Positions 1 through 11,736 of a DNA stretch of 64,000 bases are shown one piece after another. Position 1 is the first letter of the stretch. Every line of letters starts with the position of its first letter. The stretch spans positions 1,426,001 to 1,490,000 of the forward strand of contig CP021225.1 in assembly GCA_003999685.1 (NCBI GenBank), in the 5' to 3' direction. Both the position numbers and the translations under genes were made by a program. The notes under the pieces are model-generated. The model saw nothing but the letters and a program-made list of their open reading frames with translations. It was not told where the DNA came from and searched no databases. This stretch comes from Taiwanofungus camphoratus (taxonomy: Eukaryota > Basidiomycota > Agaricomycetes > Polyporales > Taiwanofungaceae).

Positions 1-1944
1 GCCTCTTCTCAAGTCCAACATCTGCATCACGTGACAATATAACTTGTAGGTGCTTGTGGGTGTTTTTGAACTTGGGCAGCTACACATGTGGCCAATACCC
101 GGCTAGTGAACGTTGATAGTAGTCATAACCCCCTGTGTCGTGGCTCAGCGCTCATCAACATGGGACCTTCGGATGCGATACTGTACTAAGCCGATGGTCC
201 TAGTCTTCGACGCCTTTCCGATTAAAGTTCCCCATGAGTGAATGATTTGGCCTTCAGCGGCCTCGAAAAAAGTTTGCCTGTATTGTACAACGGTAGATGC
301 ATTCTACTGGTTGTAAGTCATGATAGGTCTCTGGACAATAATGCTTGCTCACTCTTGCATGACGATCCTTTTGCGGACTACCCATAATGTCCGCAGATGT
401 CTTTGGGCGCCCACCACCCAGATGGCGGATCCTATCGCTGATCGGGGCGGTTCCATAGAATTGTTTCCTGTGGCAGCTTCGATCCTTACCACAACTGTCT
501 GGCATCAAATCGTACATTTGATGGGTCTCTAGCTCGGTCATCAATCCAACTGTTGTCCATGTGCCTCCAGGAACGACTGCTAAGAATACCCTGCATAAGG
601 CTATACTTAGGCTGCTGTACAAGTCTACAAGGAGCTCCTTTTGAAGACTGCGCGGGCTCATTCTGTTCCGTATTGCATCCGTTCACTCTTTATCTCGACA
701 ACTTAGTGTCTGACACATATCTGCGGAAGTACTGGATGGTTTTCCGAGTACTGAAATGCACACATGCTATCTATTTTAAACAATACCGTATTGAAGGCTG
801 GTATGTTACATTTGAGCATATTTCTCCCGAGATGTCGATCAAGAAGTCAAACGAACAGTAACAATTCAGCCGCCCACTGCCCGAACAATCGTAGTTCAAC
901 TCTGTTCTCTAGGTGTGGCGCAATCCGACATCCGTGTATCGACAAGTGCGGAAATCGGGCACATATAGCGCCATTGCTGACGGTGTTTCTGGGTCAAGGC
1001 GCCGGGCCTTCGTGTATAGTTCTTCAGCTCGGTGTCAGGACTTGCGCGCTTATGCAAAACCCACTGACCTTTTCTTGCATTTCAGCATCCCAAGCTAGCG
1101 GAGTCTCTTGATCCGTCTCTTCCTATATGTTTGATGGCGACCTGATACACTGACCATAGCTTTTGAGGCCCTTGAACTTCAGATAGAAGACCGGGGTTCA
1201 TCATCTGTAAGAAACGAAAGTCGGCCTTAGTCACCTTTCTGGTACCAAAATTGCATAACTTGACTAACAAGTCGAATTTCTTGCCTTTCGGTGGCTGAAC
1301 ATGAGGCAGTCAGTCACAGGACAGTCGCACACCAGTCAACCTGTAGTGAGCACAAACATTGACTACGCTTTTTTACAGAGGTTCATCATTGAAAGCGAAT
1401 CAGAAAACCGTGATGAGATTGCAAGCGCCTGGCCCACGAGGCCTGTTAGATACGGTAGATACTTCAAACATTCAGCTCAGCGCGATGTGATGCCGACTCT
1501 AGGCCCTATGGCCAGAGTACAGGATCTATGCTTGACTGGTCTGCCACTCGCTTACGTTCTGAGTGCACTGCCGTTAGGAGGAGTCCGATCTCTGTAATGG
1601 CCGTTCTCGGGATGTTTGACATGTCTGTTCTTAGCCTCATTCAACCTTCTTCGGGCTCACCTAGACCCTCCTGAGCCGTTTGGTACTTGTATCCGTCCAA
1701 GTTGGGTGGCATCAAACGAGGTCCAATCCTCATGACCCTTGCGGTAATATTTTATTTTCTGAAGTCATACATTGCGATATATTTTTAAAGCCACGTGCAT
1801 TTACGGTTCTGCACGGATCACTAGCTAATGGAAAGATCCTGACCATTCCGAGGCTATTCAGACGAATTTCTGCCATCTGTTAGCAGGGGAGGCATCGTCA
1901 GAGAGCTATTGCTTGGGATTCGGGGCAAGATCATACCCAAGTTC
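1..1944. other. No supported gene
   Basis: Short open frames occur on both strands but none joins to a neighbour across convincing splice sites, and none resembles a family I know. The stretch around 910-1100 (+) gives a protein-like run rich in Arg/Ser that ends at a stop with no clear continuation. It may be a decayed gene or intergenic sequence. Confidence 0.4.
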
Positions 1945-2430
1945 TCAAGAACGGTAGTTCAGGGTCACGTGACAGCTGCTGCACCCATTGTTGTTAGTGC
2001 CATAGCTGCCGCATGTGTTACTGCAGTGGTTTAAGATGCTGTTGGCTGTATCTATGATAGTCTGTCCAGAGACGGACTGTGCGCCAGCACCGTTCGTGGC
2101 ATATATCACTGCGACATGCTCTCAGAAGAATTCCCCTCTAGGATTCTGATCGACTCACTGTAGCAGTGACCCACAGAGAACTGTGCTTGGTCGGAATAGG
2201 TTGCACCGGCATTGACGGTACCGATTGCATCTTTGCAATCGTCTAGAAGACCTGAGGAGCAAAGTCCGCTACCTTTGCAGTTATTGCCATACAGTTTAAC
2301 CGGTCCAGAAGAGTTGCTAGCCGGAGATGCCGCTACAACTGCAATAAGAGCAGTAAGGACACTGAATATCTGCACCACTGCGCAGAAGACTATGAGTCTC
2401 CAGCAAGAAGAATAAGATAATTGCCGTACT
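1945..2430 (-). CDS. KP4-like small secreted cysteine-rich protein (killer toxin-like fold)
   Basis: Predicted 127-residue secreted protein. Exons (minus): 2430 (first base of ATG), 2377-2159 and 2108-1945; introns of 52 nt (GTACGG..GCAG) and 50 nt (GTGAGT..GCAG). The first about 19 residues form a hydrophobic signal peptide ending in Ala-Ala-Ser-Pro. The mature part has eight cysteines, a GSGLC segment, a GHCY segment just before intron 2 and a C-terminal HVTLNY segment, which resembles the Kp4/SMK killer-toxin core family found in many Agaricomycetes. KP4 of Ustilago virus acts on calcium channels; activity here is unknown. No in-frame ATG precedes the signal peptide in genomic DNA; the only good start is an ATG split by intron 1 (A at 2430, TG at 2377-2376). 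Alternatively the start is non-AUG or mutated. Family call is moderately sure; the start is inferred. Confidence 0.62.
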
Positions 2431-2512
2431 TTCGATAGTTGAAAGTATACAGTCAAGTGGTCTTAGTTGAGGGGTTTCTCAAGTTGATGTCTGTCAGGCT
2501 CCTTCCAATGCA

Positions 2513-2522
2513 GCCTTTAAAT
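2513..2522 (-). promoter_or_regulatory. TATA-like box of the KP4-like gene
   Basis: GGTATTTAAAGG on the minus strand lies about 85 nt upstream of the proposed split start codon, a usual distance for a fungal core promoter plus short leader. Inferred from position and sequence only. Confidence 0.35.
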
Positions 2523-3230
2523 ACCTGGAGGGCATCACCGACATAGTTAGCTTGGCCGCCCATCCCCAGCCGCATCAGAAGTCTAACGCCCACACAGACT
2601 CACTTTTAGTGTGAAACTGGGACCAAAATGTACACGGGCCTTCCCCATAGGAGACAATGCAGTGGAGAATCACTTCGCCGCCTGCTAATTCTATGGAGAG
2701 AGATAGTCGCTCTCACGTCGGTCAAAACTGCATCATGACCGAACTACCTGTTTGCGCGATCAGTGTATGATGGGATCACGGAGTCCATTGTTCAGAGAAT
2801 GTTTCAGAACAACCATTGAGATGCATCAGCCGATACAAAGGAGACACGAAAGACCAGACCGTGCTGTAACAGAGTAAAGCACTCGTCGACACTTTACTCT
2901 AACAGAAATTAGGTGGTTAGCGCCGATCATAATGGTGGCTGGTCTTCGTGGCAAATGCACTGAGGGACCCAATTCAACGCAGGTGAAACTAACCGCCTCA
3001 AAAATGCTGCGACCTGGAGGTAGGGATTGTCATGGATTGTCATGAAAATCAGTTGCTGCAATGAGCCATCTTGAAGAGCTGCCAACTCAGGATTTTGCGT
3101 GCAAATGTTCCTGATATGATTCTCAGTGTTTCCAACGATTCACGGACCTTTACAGGAAACTTCACTGACGTACAAGCCTAACTGGTGCCACACGAATGTG
3201 AAACGTGAATGCGTATCACAGCCTGTTTAA
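2523..3230. other. Intergenic, nothing recognised
   Basis: No open frame with coding character and no repeat structure seen. Confidence 0.4.
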
Positions 3231-3278
3231 ATCTTGACAGCGACGTATCTTGACAGCAACGTATCTTGACAGCGACGT
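3231..3278 (+). repeat. 16-bp tandem repeat, three copies
   Basis: Three head-to-tail copies of ATCTTGACAGCGACGT; the middle copy differs by one base (G to A). Function unknown; a young minisatellite or a cluster of binding sites are both possible. Confidence 0.85.
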
Positions 3279-3398
3279 AATGGAGCTGCTATGATGCGCC
3301 CCTCTTGACCCACCCTCACTGAGGTGCACCTGCCGGACCAGGCTCGGGATGCTCCAGGGATGCTACACCGACAACTTCCAAAAGAGGGACTACCTCAA

Positions 3399-3627
3399 TT
3401 TGGATTTGGCAGGGAATATCTCCGCAGATATCGCACCTCGTTGGGCATCGTCTTGGGCTTGTCTTGACGAATATGCTACTCATCCATATAATATATTTGA
3501 CTTAGACTTCATGGGGATTATCCGCACGGATACAGCGCATTCTAGATGCAACGAAGATGGTCCCGAGCAGGCGGTTGACAGAATGGCCTAATTTGGACTT
3601 TGGGGGAAACATCCCCACGGATATCAC
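3399..3627 (+). repeat. Degenerate protein-like repeat, three units
   Basis: Three units (about 3399-3434, 3501-3535, 3593-3627) spaced roughly 95-100 bp apart share a pattern like TTGGATTTGG...GATATC. In one forward frame the first two encode LDLAGNISADIA and LDFMGIIRTDTA, and the third encodes LDFGGNIPTDI in the same style but after a stop. This may be a decayed tandem-repeat protein or a non-coding repeat. No family recognised. Confidence 0.4.
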
Positions 3628-3640
3628 CTTTCAGGTCCTT

Positions 3641-4169
3641 ATCGCCACGCACAAATAGGCCCTAAAGAAGCCTAGATGTCAAGGCTCCTGCCTGAGGTGA
3701 CTGAATCAACGCCCCGTGTGAGACCGCGACAGTCTTGAAACAATACATAGCCACTCCAGTGCTTGGCAGGAGGTCACGTGGCCTTCAGCAGAGGCAAGCA
3801 TGAAGACGCCTGGCCTCCTCTGAGGCGCCTATGGACATAGGTGTCATAGGCACTGTCACTGCACCGTTCACGGCTGCAGCCAAGAAGTCCAAAGTAAGGG
3901 GATTCGGCTGTACGTTTCCCGGTCAGCCACCGGTTGATATAGTTGCCTGTAGCTCCATGTTGTAGGTGCTGCCGTCTGGGCAAATGTTCGTCGTGAGTGT
4001 CCGCCAAAGTAAGACTCGGAGCGGAATGCCCGCTCGCATTGTGCATACTACGTTTGCGAATGTCGCCCTGCCTAAGGGATGCCAAGGGGAGGATCAGACT
4101 GAGCCCCACAAATCACAATACTGCGTGTGTCGCCAAGGACACGACTGCTCCCATCTTCTTCCCCACGTA
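3641..4169. other. Intergenic, downstream of the dehydratase-like gene
   Basis: An open frame on the minus strand (3774-4109) has no recognisable motif and no clear splice link to the neighbouring gene, so no gene is called. Confidence 0.35.
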
Positions 4170-5203
4170 TTACGGTTTCGTCTCTGCCTTGTTGTGAGAC
4201 TCTTGTCTCTGCAGGGGCAACGATCGCCGACCCTCAATTTCCTCTATCGTGCTAGGCTCCATATGAATGGGACCTGGCGGCCTCTGGCTCCGAACGTCTC
4301 CTTCGTCGCGCGAGAGGTATCCTTGGAACACGTGTTCTAACAAAATTGCGAGGCGGACATCTCGCAGGGTAATTCCCGGCAGCTTTTTAGGCAGCTTCTC
4401 AGTGTTGGGGTCTTTCGGCGGTCGTGCCTCGTGAGTATGGATCCTGATGTGTGCTTCACGATCGGACAAAGAAATGGTAGAGTGGTGCTATTTAGTATGC
4501 AGAGGCCATGATATAGGGTCAGATTCGTTGGCTCAGAATGGGTGTCAACAGCCCGCATGTCACTCACGTTTTCGCTGCTGTGTATGACCTCAACTTGGTC
4601 TACAAACTTTACGGCATGCTCATGCTCGTGGAAATGGAAGGTCTTGACAAGCTCCGGAGAGCTTCGATTAGGAGCCTGGTTATAGTCTCGAAGCCATTCT
4701 GAGCTGCCGACAAACCATGCTCGACAGTAGAGCGGCATAAGATACTGGGAAATCTCTTCGTCTGTGAGATACGGACATGGGTAACGAGGTGCTGCAGGCA
4801 ATGCCGGAAGAGGAGGGGTGGAGTCCAATTGAGCATCCGTGGATGGCTGAGCTAGTTCCGATCCTTTCAGCGACGATAGAAGTAGCTCTGCCTTGGCCTG
4901 CTGCTTTCGAGCCCGCTGAAGAGAATACACAGAGTCAATAAAGCGCCTTCCCGTAGACTCTCCAGCTTCTTCGGGTGCGGGTTTCGCAGCTCGCTGCGCA
5001 TCGTCAAGAGTGTCTTGAGATGGGGTTGGCTCGCCAGAGGACTCAACAGCTGGTTTCTCCATGCTATCCCCAGCTACAAGATTGGATGCGCGTCGACCCT
5101 GAACCAGACGGTCCGTCGTGCCGTACGGATAGCCTTGTCGTGGGATATATGTCGGAGTTAACGCAGGTACACGACGGTGGAGCTTCAGTATACCGATTAC
5201 CAT
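4170..5203 (-). CDS. Pterin-4a-carbinolamine dehydratase (PCD/DCoH) domain protein
   Basis: PCD removes water from 4a-hydroxy-tetrahydropterins and belongs to pterin cofactor recycling; fungal members are often organellar. Exons (minus): 5203-4568 and 4487-4170, intron 80 nt (GTGAGT, branch ACTAA, ATAG). Product about 317 residues. The N-terminus (MVIGILKLHRRVPALTP) is basic and hydrophobic, like a mitochondrial presequence; a linker rich in Pro, Glu and Ala follows. The PCD core begins near CPYLTDEEI, includes FHFHEHEHAVKFVDQVEVIH, and after the splice reads ENHHSTISLSD, then HIRIHTHEA and PGITLRDVRLAILLE. This matches the family pattern of a His-His pair, a second aromatic/His strand with THE, and the final Asp of the G-[IL]-T-x-R-D helix. 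About 45 residues trail the domain. ATG 5203 is the first in-frame ATG; upstream frame lacks one. Catalytic activity is not proven; a structural dimerisation role is possible. Confidence 0.8.
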
Positions 5204-6176
5204 AGTATGTTCCTCAATCTGATTCCTGTCAAGATTGTGGTGTTGACTGTTGAGAGGAATTGGAAGAACAACTAGTGTACGTCGCGGTGACACCCGTGCA
5301 AGGAAAAGCGGAGTTGGAAGTTCAATGAACGGTCAACCTTGCTACGGCCCACGAGGCCCAAGCCTCCTTGCATTTCTTCTAGTTTTTGCACCTCATCCTG
5401 GCCATCCCTGTCTCTTAGCCTGCAGGACGATCTAATAATTTCATTCTATGTCTCAAATCGTTCGCTTTCGCGATGGGAGGCCTGATTATTCGGCTGCCAG
5501 TCGCAGTTTTGGCATTCTTCTCTGAAACCCGGCCACGGTTGGAGTATAGTGCATAAGGAGCATGTAGTTCTGTCTCTTTGCTGCATGAATGTTGCTAGAT
5601 CAGTCGACATGCCTAGTTATCGCTAGGCATGTTTTCTGGACTCCATTCGTGCAGATTTTTGACATAGCTAGATAGAGGTCCCCTGCGCGCGTGCAATGTG
5701 TCAGCTCATCTACTTGATTGTCAACGGTAGGTATTGTCTTATGAACGTTCCACATTGGCACCCCAAAAGGTTTCCTCGACCCTTGTTCTCTGTATCTGAT
5801 GCCTCGAGGACATCACCTTGTACGAGAAAGGCAGCTCTCTGGCTGCGTAAACTATATCTGACGGGAATATCTGTAAACTGTCGAGCGCTCAGTTAGTAGG
5901 GATGTGGCGTGCTTGGTATTTGGATCCACAACGCGACCCAAACCACCTTTCCCTGCTTGTCTCTTACTGCCGCCTCTAGTCTCCTTTACTACTCGCATTA
6001 TCGACGGCTTTGGGCACTACAACTGCATCCTCAAACGTAGTATTCATTCGTTTGACGTATCAGATACACGCTAACAGTCTAGATTGGCCTTGGTAAGTGT
6101 GCGAAGAAAGAAGACTTCAGTCCTATTGACTGAGACCAGGAGAATTTCATTTGATTGACCATACGAATATTAATTC
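5204..6176. other. Intergenic, divergent promoter region
   Basis: Lies between the heads of the PCD-like gene (-) and the 811-residue gene (+), so it probably holds both promoters. No coding segment or repeat was recognised. Confidence 0.45.
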
Positions 6177-8719
6177 ATGAATCGAACTCTATCGTCGGGT
6201 CCCAGTAACGGCGACTACATTGTTCCTGGAGGATATGTCTTCAATGTTGACGTCCATCCCGCTCCTACGACCTCGGGTAGTCACCGGCGTTCCGCTTCGG
6301 AAGCTGTTGCGACTAACCAGGCTTTCCGAGGGTGGCGAGCATCGGCTCGGTCAGGTCGTGGCGTGCCTGGAGGTGTGAGGATCCTTGCAAATCGGGTCCT
6401 TGTGAGCCTCCATGTCCTTGCCTGCTCGGTCCTGCTGACACGACCTGCAGGAGGATCCCTCAGATTGGCTACCGGACAGGCTTTCAGAGTATATTTCGCG
6501 ATCTTCCTCCGACGCCAATGCAAGAACTATCTCGAAGATGGTTCTCACTCAACGTATGACAGCTCGTAGTTTCCTCCTTTTAGATGAAGAGCAAGCCAAA
6601 ATGTAAGTACATAATTGGATGGTCGGAATCCCGGGTTATAACTCATAAATACTTGTTCAGCCTTGTTAATAGCGCTACAGAGCTGATTCCCGACATTTTA
6701 CGAATCTCGTCTGATCTACAGGCCCGAGTGAGACGATACAGCCCAATCATGCCTCGGTCACCTCGCTTGCAGGATTTGTTCTCACCAACTCTTTCCACGC
6801 CAACCTCACCCTCTGCTTACATGGATTATCAAGGCCTCGGAATACACTTTGGGAACAATGAAGCTGTCACGTCGTCCGCCGAGGCGGCAAATTTGAATAC
6901 TTCCATCATGGGAGCAGTCGGTGATAATACTACACCCATGATTACTCACAATACTTACTTGGATAGCTCGGGCGTGCCTGCTAATGAGACTCAGGATGTT
7001 CCCCGTGACACCAACGGTGAAGCGCTTGTCCACAGTCCTTCTCCGGGCACAAGTTTCTCTTTCTCATCTCGAGTTTCTTCGGTACATGTAGATGACCCCA
7101 TCGTTGATGACGACTACGTGCAAGTATCCGGTGAATCGATCGCCTCAGTCAGCCCTCGCACTCTCTCAGTAGCTACCCATGATGACTTAGTATCACACAG
7201 TGATCCTACTTCTGATTCAGTGCTCAGTCATATCAGGCACGAGTGCACTGCTGGGAATGAGGTCCGGGTTTCGCAAGTAGCTGTTATAGTGCAGTCGTCG
7301 GATTATCAGCCAGACTCTCCACCTTCCTGGTTCCCAATACAATCATGCCATGATTCTAGATCGTACGAAGATTGCGGCATCGAATCTCCAACCCAACCTC
7401 GAACGATCGAAACCGTTCAATCCAATCACGTCCATCGCGACACGGAACAGGATGATCTTGAACAGCGCGAGGGAAGTTCATTGGTCTGCGATATCCCAAG
7501 AAGACTTTCGACTGGCGTGCAAACAGAGCCCTCTGGCAATGCCATTGCTCCTCATCCCGAGCTCGCCTTGGGTAGCTCAGAGCATATCACGGTTGGCTAC
7601 TTCCCATTGTCAGACGACGAGGATGATCGTTCAATTGTATCTTATGCGAGTGACGGAATCCGCGAGGCCGCAATTGGAACTCATCAAGCTCGTGAAGTCC
7701 ACAGTGACATTCCGAGCCAATCTTCTTGTGGTTGCATACTAATCACGGGCAGCGTCGGCTCGGACGATGTTACTTCGGACGGGGGCCGCTATGAGATTCC
7801 TGAGACCGGCAATATGACCGTGGAGGACGAGCACGAAGATCCTAACCTTTCCATTCATGAAATTTCTGGCTCTTCCGTTCTGACACCGGCTCCTCGTGAA
7901 GAGGCCGAGAACGCATGTGGAACACTGCCGGGTTTTGTTCATTCGGATAATAACCTCAGACGCAGTAGAGAATACGGCGAAGGTGATGGATCTTCAGACG
8001 TGCCGAGTTCGGCGTTGCTTCACGAGCTTCGTGACAATGCAGAATACAACATTGATGATTGTCCTCCACGATGGTCTTCCAACGCCGGCTCTCACCTACA
8101 ATCTTGTGGGATGCAGGCGGATTCAATTTACTTGCCCTTTCCTCGGCGTGTACCGAGTCTCCTTGAGGAACCTACATTATCTCCTCTACTGATTGACTCC
8201 GTCGAGCTTCTAGCCTTGAATGACTCCGCCGGAGCCTCATCTCCCGAGTCTAGCCCTCTCACGCGTCCAGACAACTCCATAGATCCTCGAGCTATGCGGT
8301 TCCGTGGGCAGCCGTTAGAACGAACGTTATGGCTGCCCATTTACAGTCGTCAGAACGACACTCGGGTTCATCCCTTCATCGGACGCAATAGACATCTATC
8401 TGCTAGTGCGATGAACCAAGCCCAATCGTCCAATGATCGGTTGGTGCAGACCAGACATCCCGAGCGAAGGTATAGCGACAGTGAGACTCAAGCCAATGCC
8501 ACCTTGCGAACGAGAAGGGAGGCCCCACCACGGCATCGTGTTCCTCAGCCGAGTGATCGACCGAGGGCGCCTCAGTCCACCCGTTTAACGCCCATAGGCT
8601 CTCCCAACGGTCAATCAGCCTCCTTTTGGCGTGCCCTTTTCTCGAGATCATCTTATATGGCGACATCAGAATTGCCGATGCCCAGTCGTCCGCCGACATC
8701 TCAGATTCTGTGGCAGTAA
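6177..8719 (+). CDS. Large Ser/Asp-rich, mostly disordered protein of unknown function
   Basis: Exons 6177-6401, 6451-6602 and 6661-8719 (introns 49 nt GTGAGC..TGCAG with branch CTGAC, and 58 nt GTAAGT..TTCAG with branch CTCAT) join in frame to 811 codons. Residues about 75-150 form the only ordered-looking part, a helical stretch with FLLLDEEQAKILVNSATELI. The remainder is low complexity, rich in Ser, Pro, Asp, Glu and Arg, with acidic clusters such as SDDEDDR; the C-terminal 200 residues become basic. No signal peptide, transmembrane segment or catalytic motif is visible. Such proteins in basidiomycetes are often nuclear regulators or scaffolds, but that is a guess. The long third exon is clean of stops over 680 codons, so the gene is very likely real; the position of the first ATG is less sure. 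It converges on the oxalate decarboxylase gene, with 208 bp between stops. Confidence 0.7.
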
Positions 8720-8927
8720 GCATATACGGATCCTCATTTCAATATTGATGTCGTTTCATCGTATTTTTAAAACTTATCAAGCCTAGTCTTTGTAATTTTT
8801 GACCTTCCCTGCGCGACAACCTTCGCCAGTCCATGTATTGAATTGGGCTTGTCTGACTACAGTATGATACCTAGGAGATGATGCATCTGCTCATTTAGCC
8901 ACTCCTTGCCATTCATTGATTGAATCT

Positions 8928-11147
8928 CTAACTAGGCCCGACGACGATAGGCTTGGTCTTGCTCAGTTGACTGATTGTTTCGTCGGAGAGCTGCAAATGA
9001 GCTTTGACCAGTTCTGGAGGTATCAAAGCGAGCCACTGTATGACCATCTGGTGAGGAACAGTATAAGGCCACGGTAAATGACTAACTTGGTTCAGGCTAA
9101 TGTCCTGGTATCGATCTGCGAGTGAAACACTATGTCAATACATCAAGTGCTAGCTCTGCAGGAATCACACACCGGTATTGAATATCTCTAGGAAGCGTAG
9201 CGTATCGTTTCCAATGTTCTCGATGTAATGTCCTAAACAAACCCTGTCAACTCTTTCGAAAATTATCCGAATCAAAACCCACCATATGACGCAGGAACAA
9301 AACCGATATCCCCAGCCTGCCGTGGATCAATTAAGAGTACGAGCCAAGTGTGGCAGGTGTGACCCACCTCATAGTCCCAAGTCCTGGCCGTACTGGCAGA
9401 TGCAAACAATGTGTTTCGTGCTGTGCCGGAACTGAGAAGTCGTCAGCCTACAGTCTCATTACAAGCTCGGAGGACGCACAGATAATACGTCCATTCATCT
9501 TGAGTCGGGTGCCACTGACTCTGCTTTTAGACGTGTCGATAGGCTCCAAGTGTATTCACATACATGTAATTCCCTACGTCGTCAGTCAATCAATCACCAA
9601 TCCCTTAGTGACAGATGCAGTGAGCTTACCTCATTCCTCCAGGCTCAACGGTCACCTCAGCTACTGCAATTGCGGTCGAAACTGGGAACATTGTAGAGTC
9701 TACCACCTTTACGGTTCCCCCGGACAGTTGCGTTACGTTAACTTCAGAGAGTCTAAAAATATATGGACTTGGGACCTGTCCTTGAGGATCCTCAGGGGCC
9801 GAGGCGTCAGGGGGAGGGGGAGCTTAGAAATTGCATTAGCTTATTTAGAAGCACCAACCTGACAGGACATACAATTGGGGAAGATATACAATTGCTGAGC
9901 CGGAATATGATCAAAAGCAGCCAAACTAGTCTGGAAGTTCTTTGCTATTACTTCCTTAGGAATGTGGGCCATCCAATCTGTCAACTGAAGGGCCATCAAT
10001 GCATTTGCCAATCGAGCGTCTATGGAAGGATGCGGACCAAGAATGTAGAATCTTCGCTGAAATCGCCGTCGTCGAACACCTTTCCAGAAATCAGACTACG
10101 TTGTTGAGATAAAGCATGTTACGTACAAGAAGGAATTCAGCTCCATCTTCGGTTTGATTTGTGGCTTGTAAACTGTGCGGGACTCCCGGTGGGAAATACC
10201 AGAGATCCCCTGGGCCCTACAGGCAAAATTACTCAGAAACGCATATAGGATAAGGAAGAATTTAGCTCGTACCACTGTTCCCAAGAAGTTTTGGCCATCA
10301 GCATTAACTGCTGTTACTTGAACATGTCCCTGAAGCTGATGTCACTGGATTATCACGTATTTGGCGAGTCTCGATGCATACACTCAGAACGTAAGCCCAC
10401 TAAGTCGATGACTAAGTCTACTATCAAACGACCTCAGTTAAGAACTCACTTCAGAAGTCTTGTGCCAGTGCAGTTCACTGCAATAATGATAACCAAGTGA
10501 CCATACCATCATCTACTACTAAACTTACCGGATAGCGCCTGCTTCGAGGCGCATGTCGACGCCCGCCATTGCTTCCAAAAAATCAGCTAGATAAGCCTCG
10601 TAGTCTATGATTTACTCACAAGTTGCGATAGACATCTGATTGACTGCATGATAAGACATGAGACACAAGCGTTTGAGCAAACTTGAGATAACTCGTACTG
10701 TTCTGTTGTCGAGCCCATCCACCAGTCTGTAAGCGGTTCGGGCTTAGACTGAACGGCCATTTAGCGTTCGGACTGGAGGGTTTAATATTCATTGAGAACA
10801 ACTCCAACCAGACACAAAACTGTGACATACATATCACCGGCATCCGTAGTTGGAGGCGCTAGCAGGTCAGGGTTCTGTTTATCGAGCTCGACATTTTGTG
10901 GCCCGAGGATCGTCGCTCCAAGTGAGCCACGGATTGGTTGAGGGTCAGCGTCCGCGGTAACACTCCACGTTATACCATTGGGATTGTTGCTAGCAAGAGG
11001 GGCAGTTTCGCTCGGTTCTGTAGCAGAGGAAACGGCCGTCCCAGCACCTCCGGATGCGACAGAATAAGAGATGCTGCCAGCGGGTGCGGTAGCCACCGGC
11101 CCCAAAAGCGCAATAGCACAAAGGATGTAAATCAAGAATGTGCTCAT
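8928..11147 (-). CDS. Oxalate decarboxylase, secreted bicupin, Mn-dependent
   Basis: Converts oxalate to formate and CO2, which guards the fungus against its own oxalate and low pH. I resolve 18 exons (minus): 11147-10831, 10772-10699, 10643-10620, 10571-10529, 10477-10450, 10399-10382, 10329-10273, 10216-10127, 10079-10038, 9984-9873, 9822-9630, 9573-9564, 9514-9480, 9431-9368, 9316-9283, 9232-9173, 9115-9087, 9035-8928. They join to 446 codons (445 residues, the usual family length). Residues 1-21 are a signal peptide. Cupin 1 has His156, His158, Glu162 and His201; cupin 2 has His336, His338, Glu343 and His382, so both metal sites keep the bacterial OxdC spacing. The lid loop SEDST (225-229) carries Glu226, the feature separating decarboxylases from oxalate oxidases. 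Several acceptors are AAG. Expected to be acid/oxalate induced, but no element was identified. Confidence 0.93.
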
Positions 11148-11736
11148 CGTGAATCCGGAAGCGGATGATCTGAATGGTGCCAGACATGCATCCTTTATAC
11201 CCAGGTTTCGGAACAGGTCGTGGGTGTCGCCTTCCGATGCAACGCTCGTGTGAGATTGGAGTTCCTTGAGCAAGGCAGAATCCGGGTGCATTCGACTCAG
11301 ATTTCATTGCATGTCCTTTTTTTATTTTTGTCCCTCCAGTGATTCAGACATGTGGGTGGCGACTTCCTGTTGGTCCGGACCTCGGAATGGTTGTTCGTTT
11401 ATCATTGGAAATCCACACCCACGACAGGAACAAGTAGTCCAACACGGATATCGAAGTTATTCGTTCCGACTTTTCATCAAGGGCCTGCAGAGATCAAAGA
11501 TTACGATAGAGATCGGCCCCGCGTCGATATCACTCAGCCACGCTCGTCGAAGATATGTTTGACAGCCGTCAGTGCACGAGCATCCTTTTGTGGTAGTCGA
11601 GGATATCATATGATGACATCTGCACGCACATTGTCAGTTAAGCTCTCACCACCTTGTCATACGCTCATCAGACTCACGGTTTAAGGCCGTCCGGAAGGCA
11701 CAGCATGAGATAAAGATCAGAAATGAAGTAGATGAG
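11148..11736. other. Upstream region of oxalate decarboxylase
   Basis: No gene supported. The sequence lies between the oxalate decarboxylase ATG and the 3' end of the unresolved minus-strand gene and probably contains the decarboxylase promoter. Confidence 0.4.

Noticed and set aside
4568-5293. Longer N-terminus for the PCD-like protein from a GTG at 5293
   Set aside because: No ATG there; ATG 5203 gives a plausible mitochondrial presequence.
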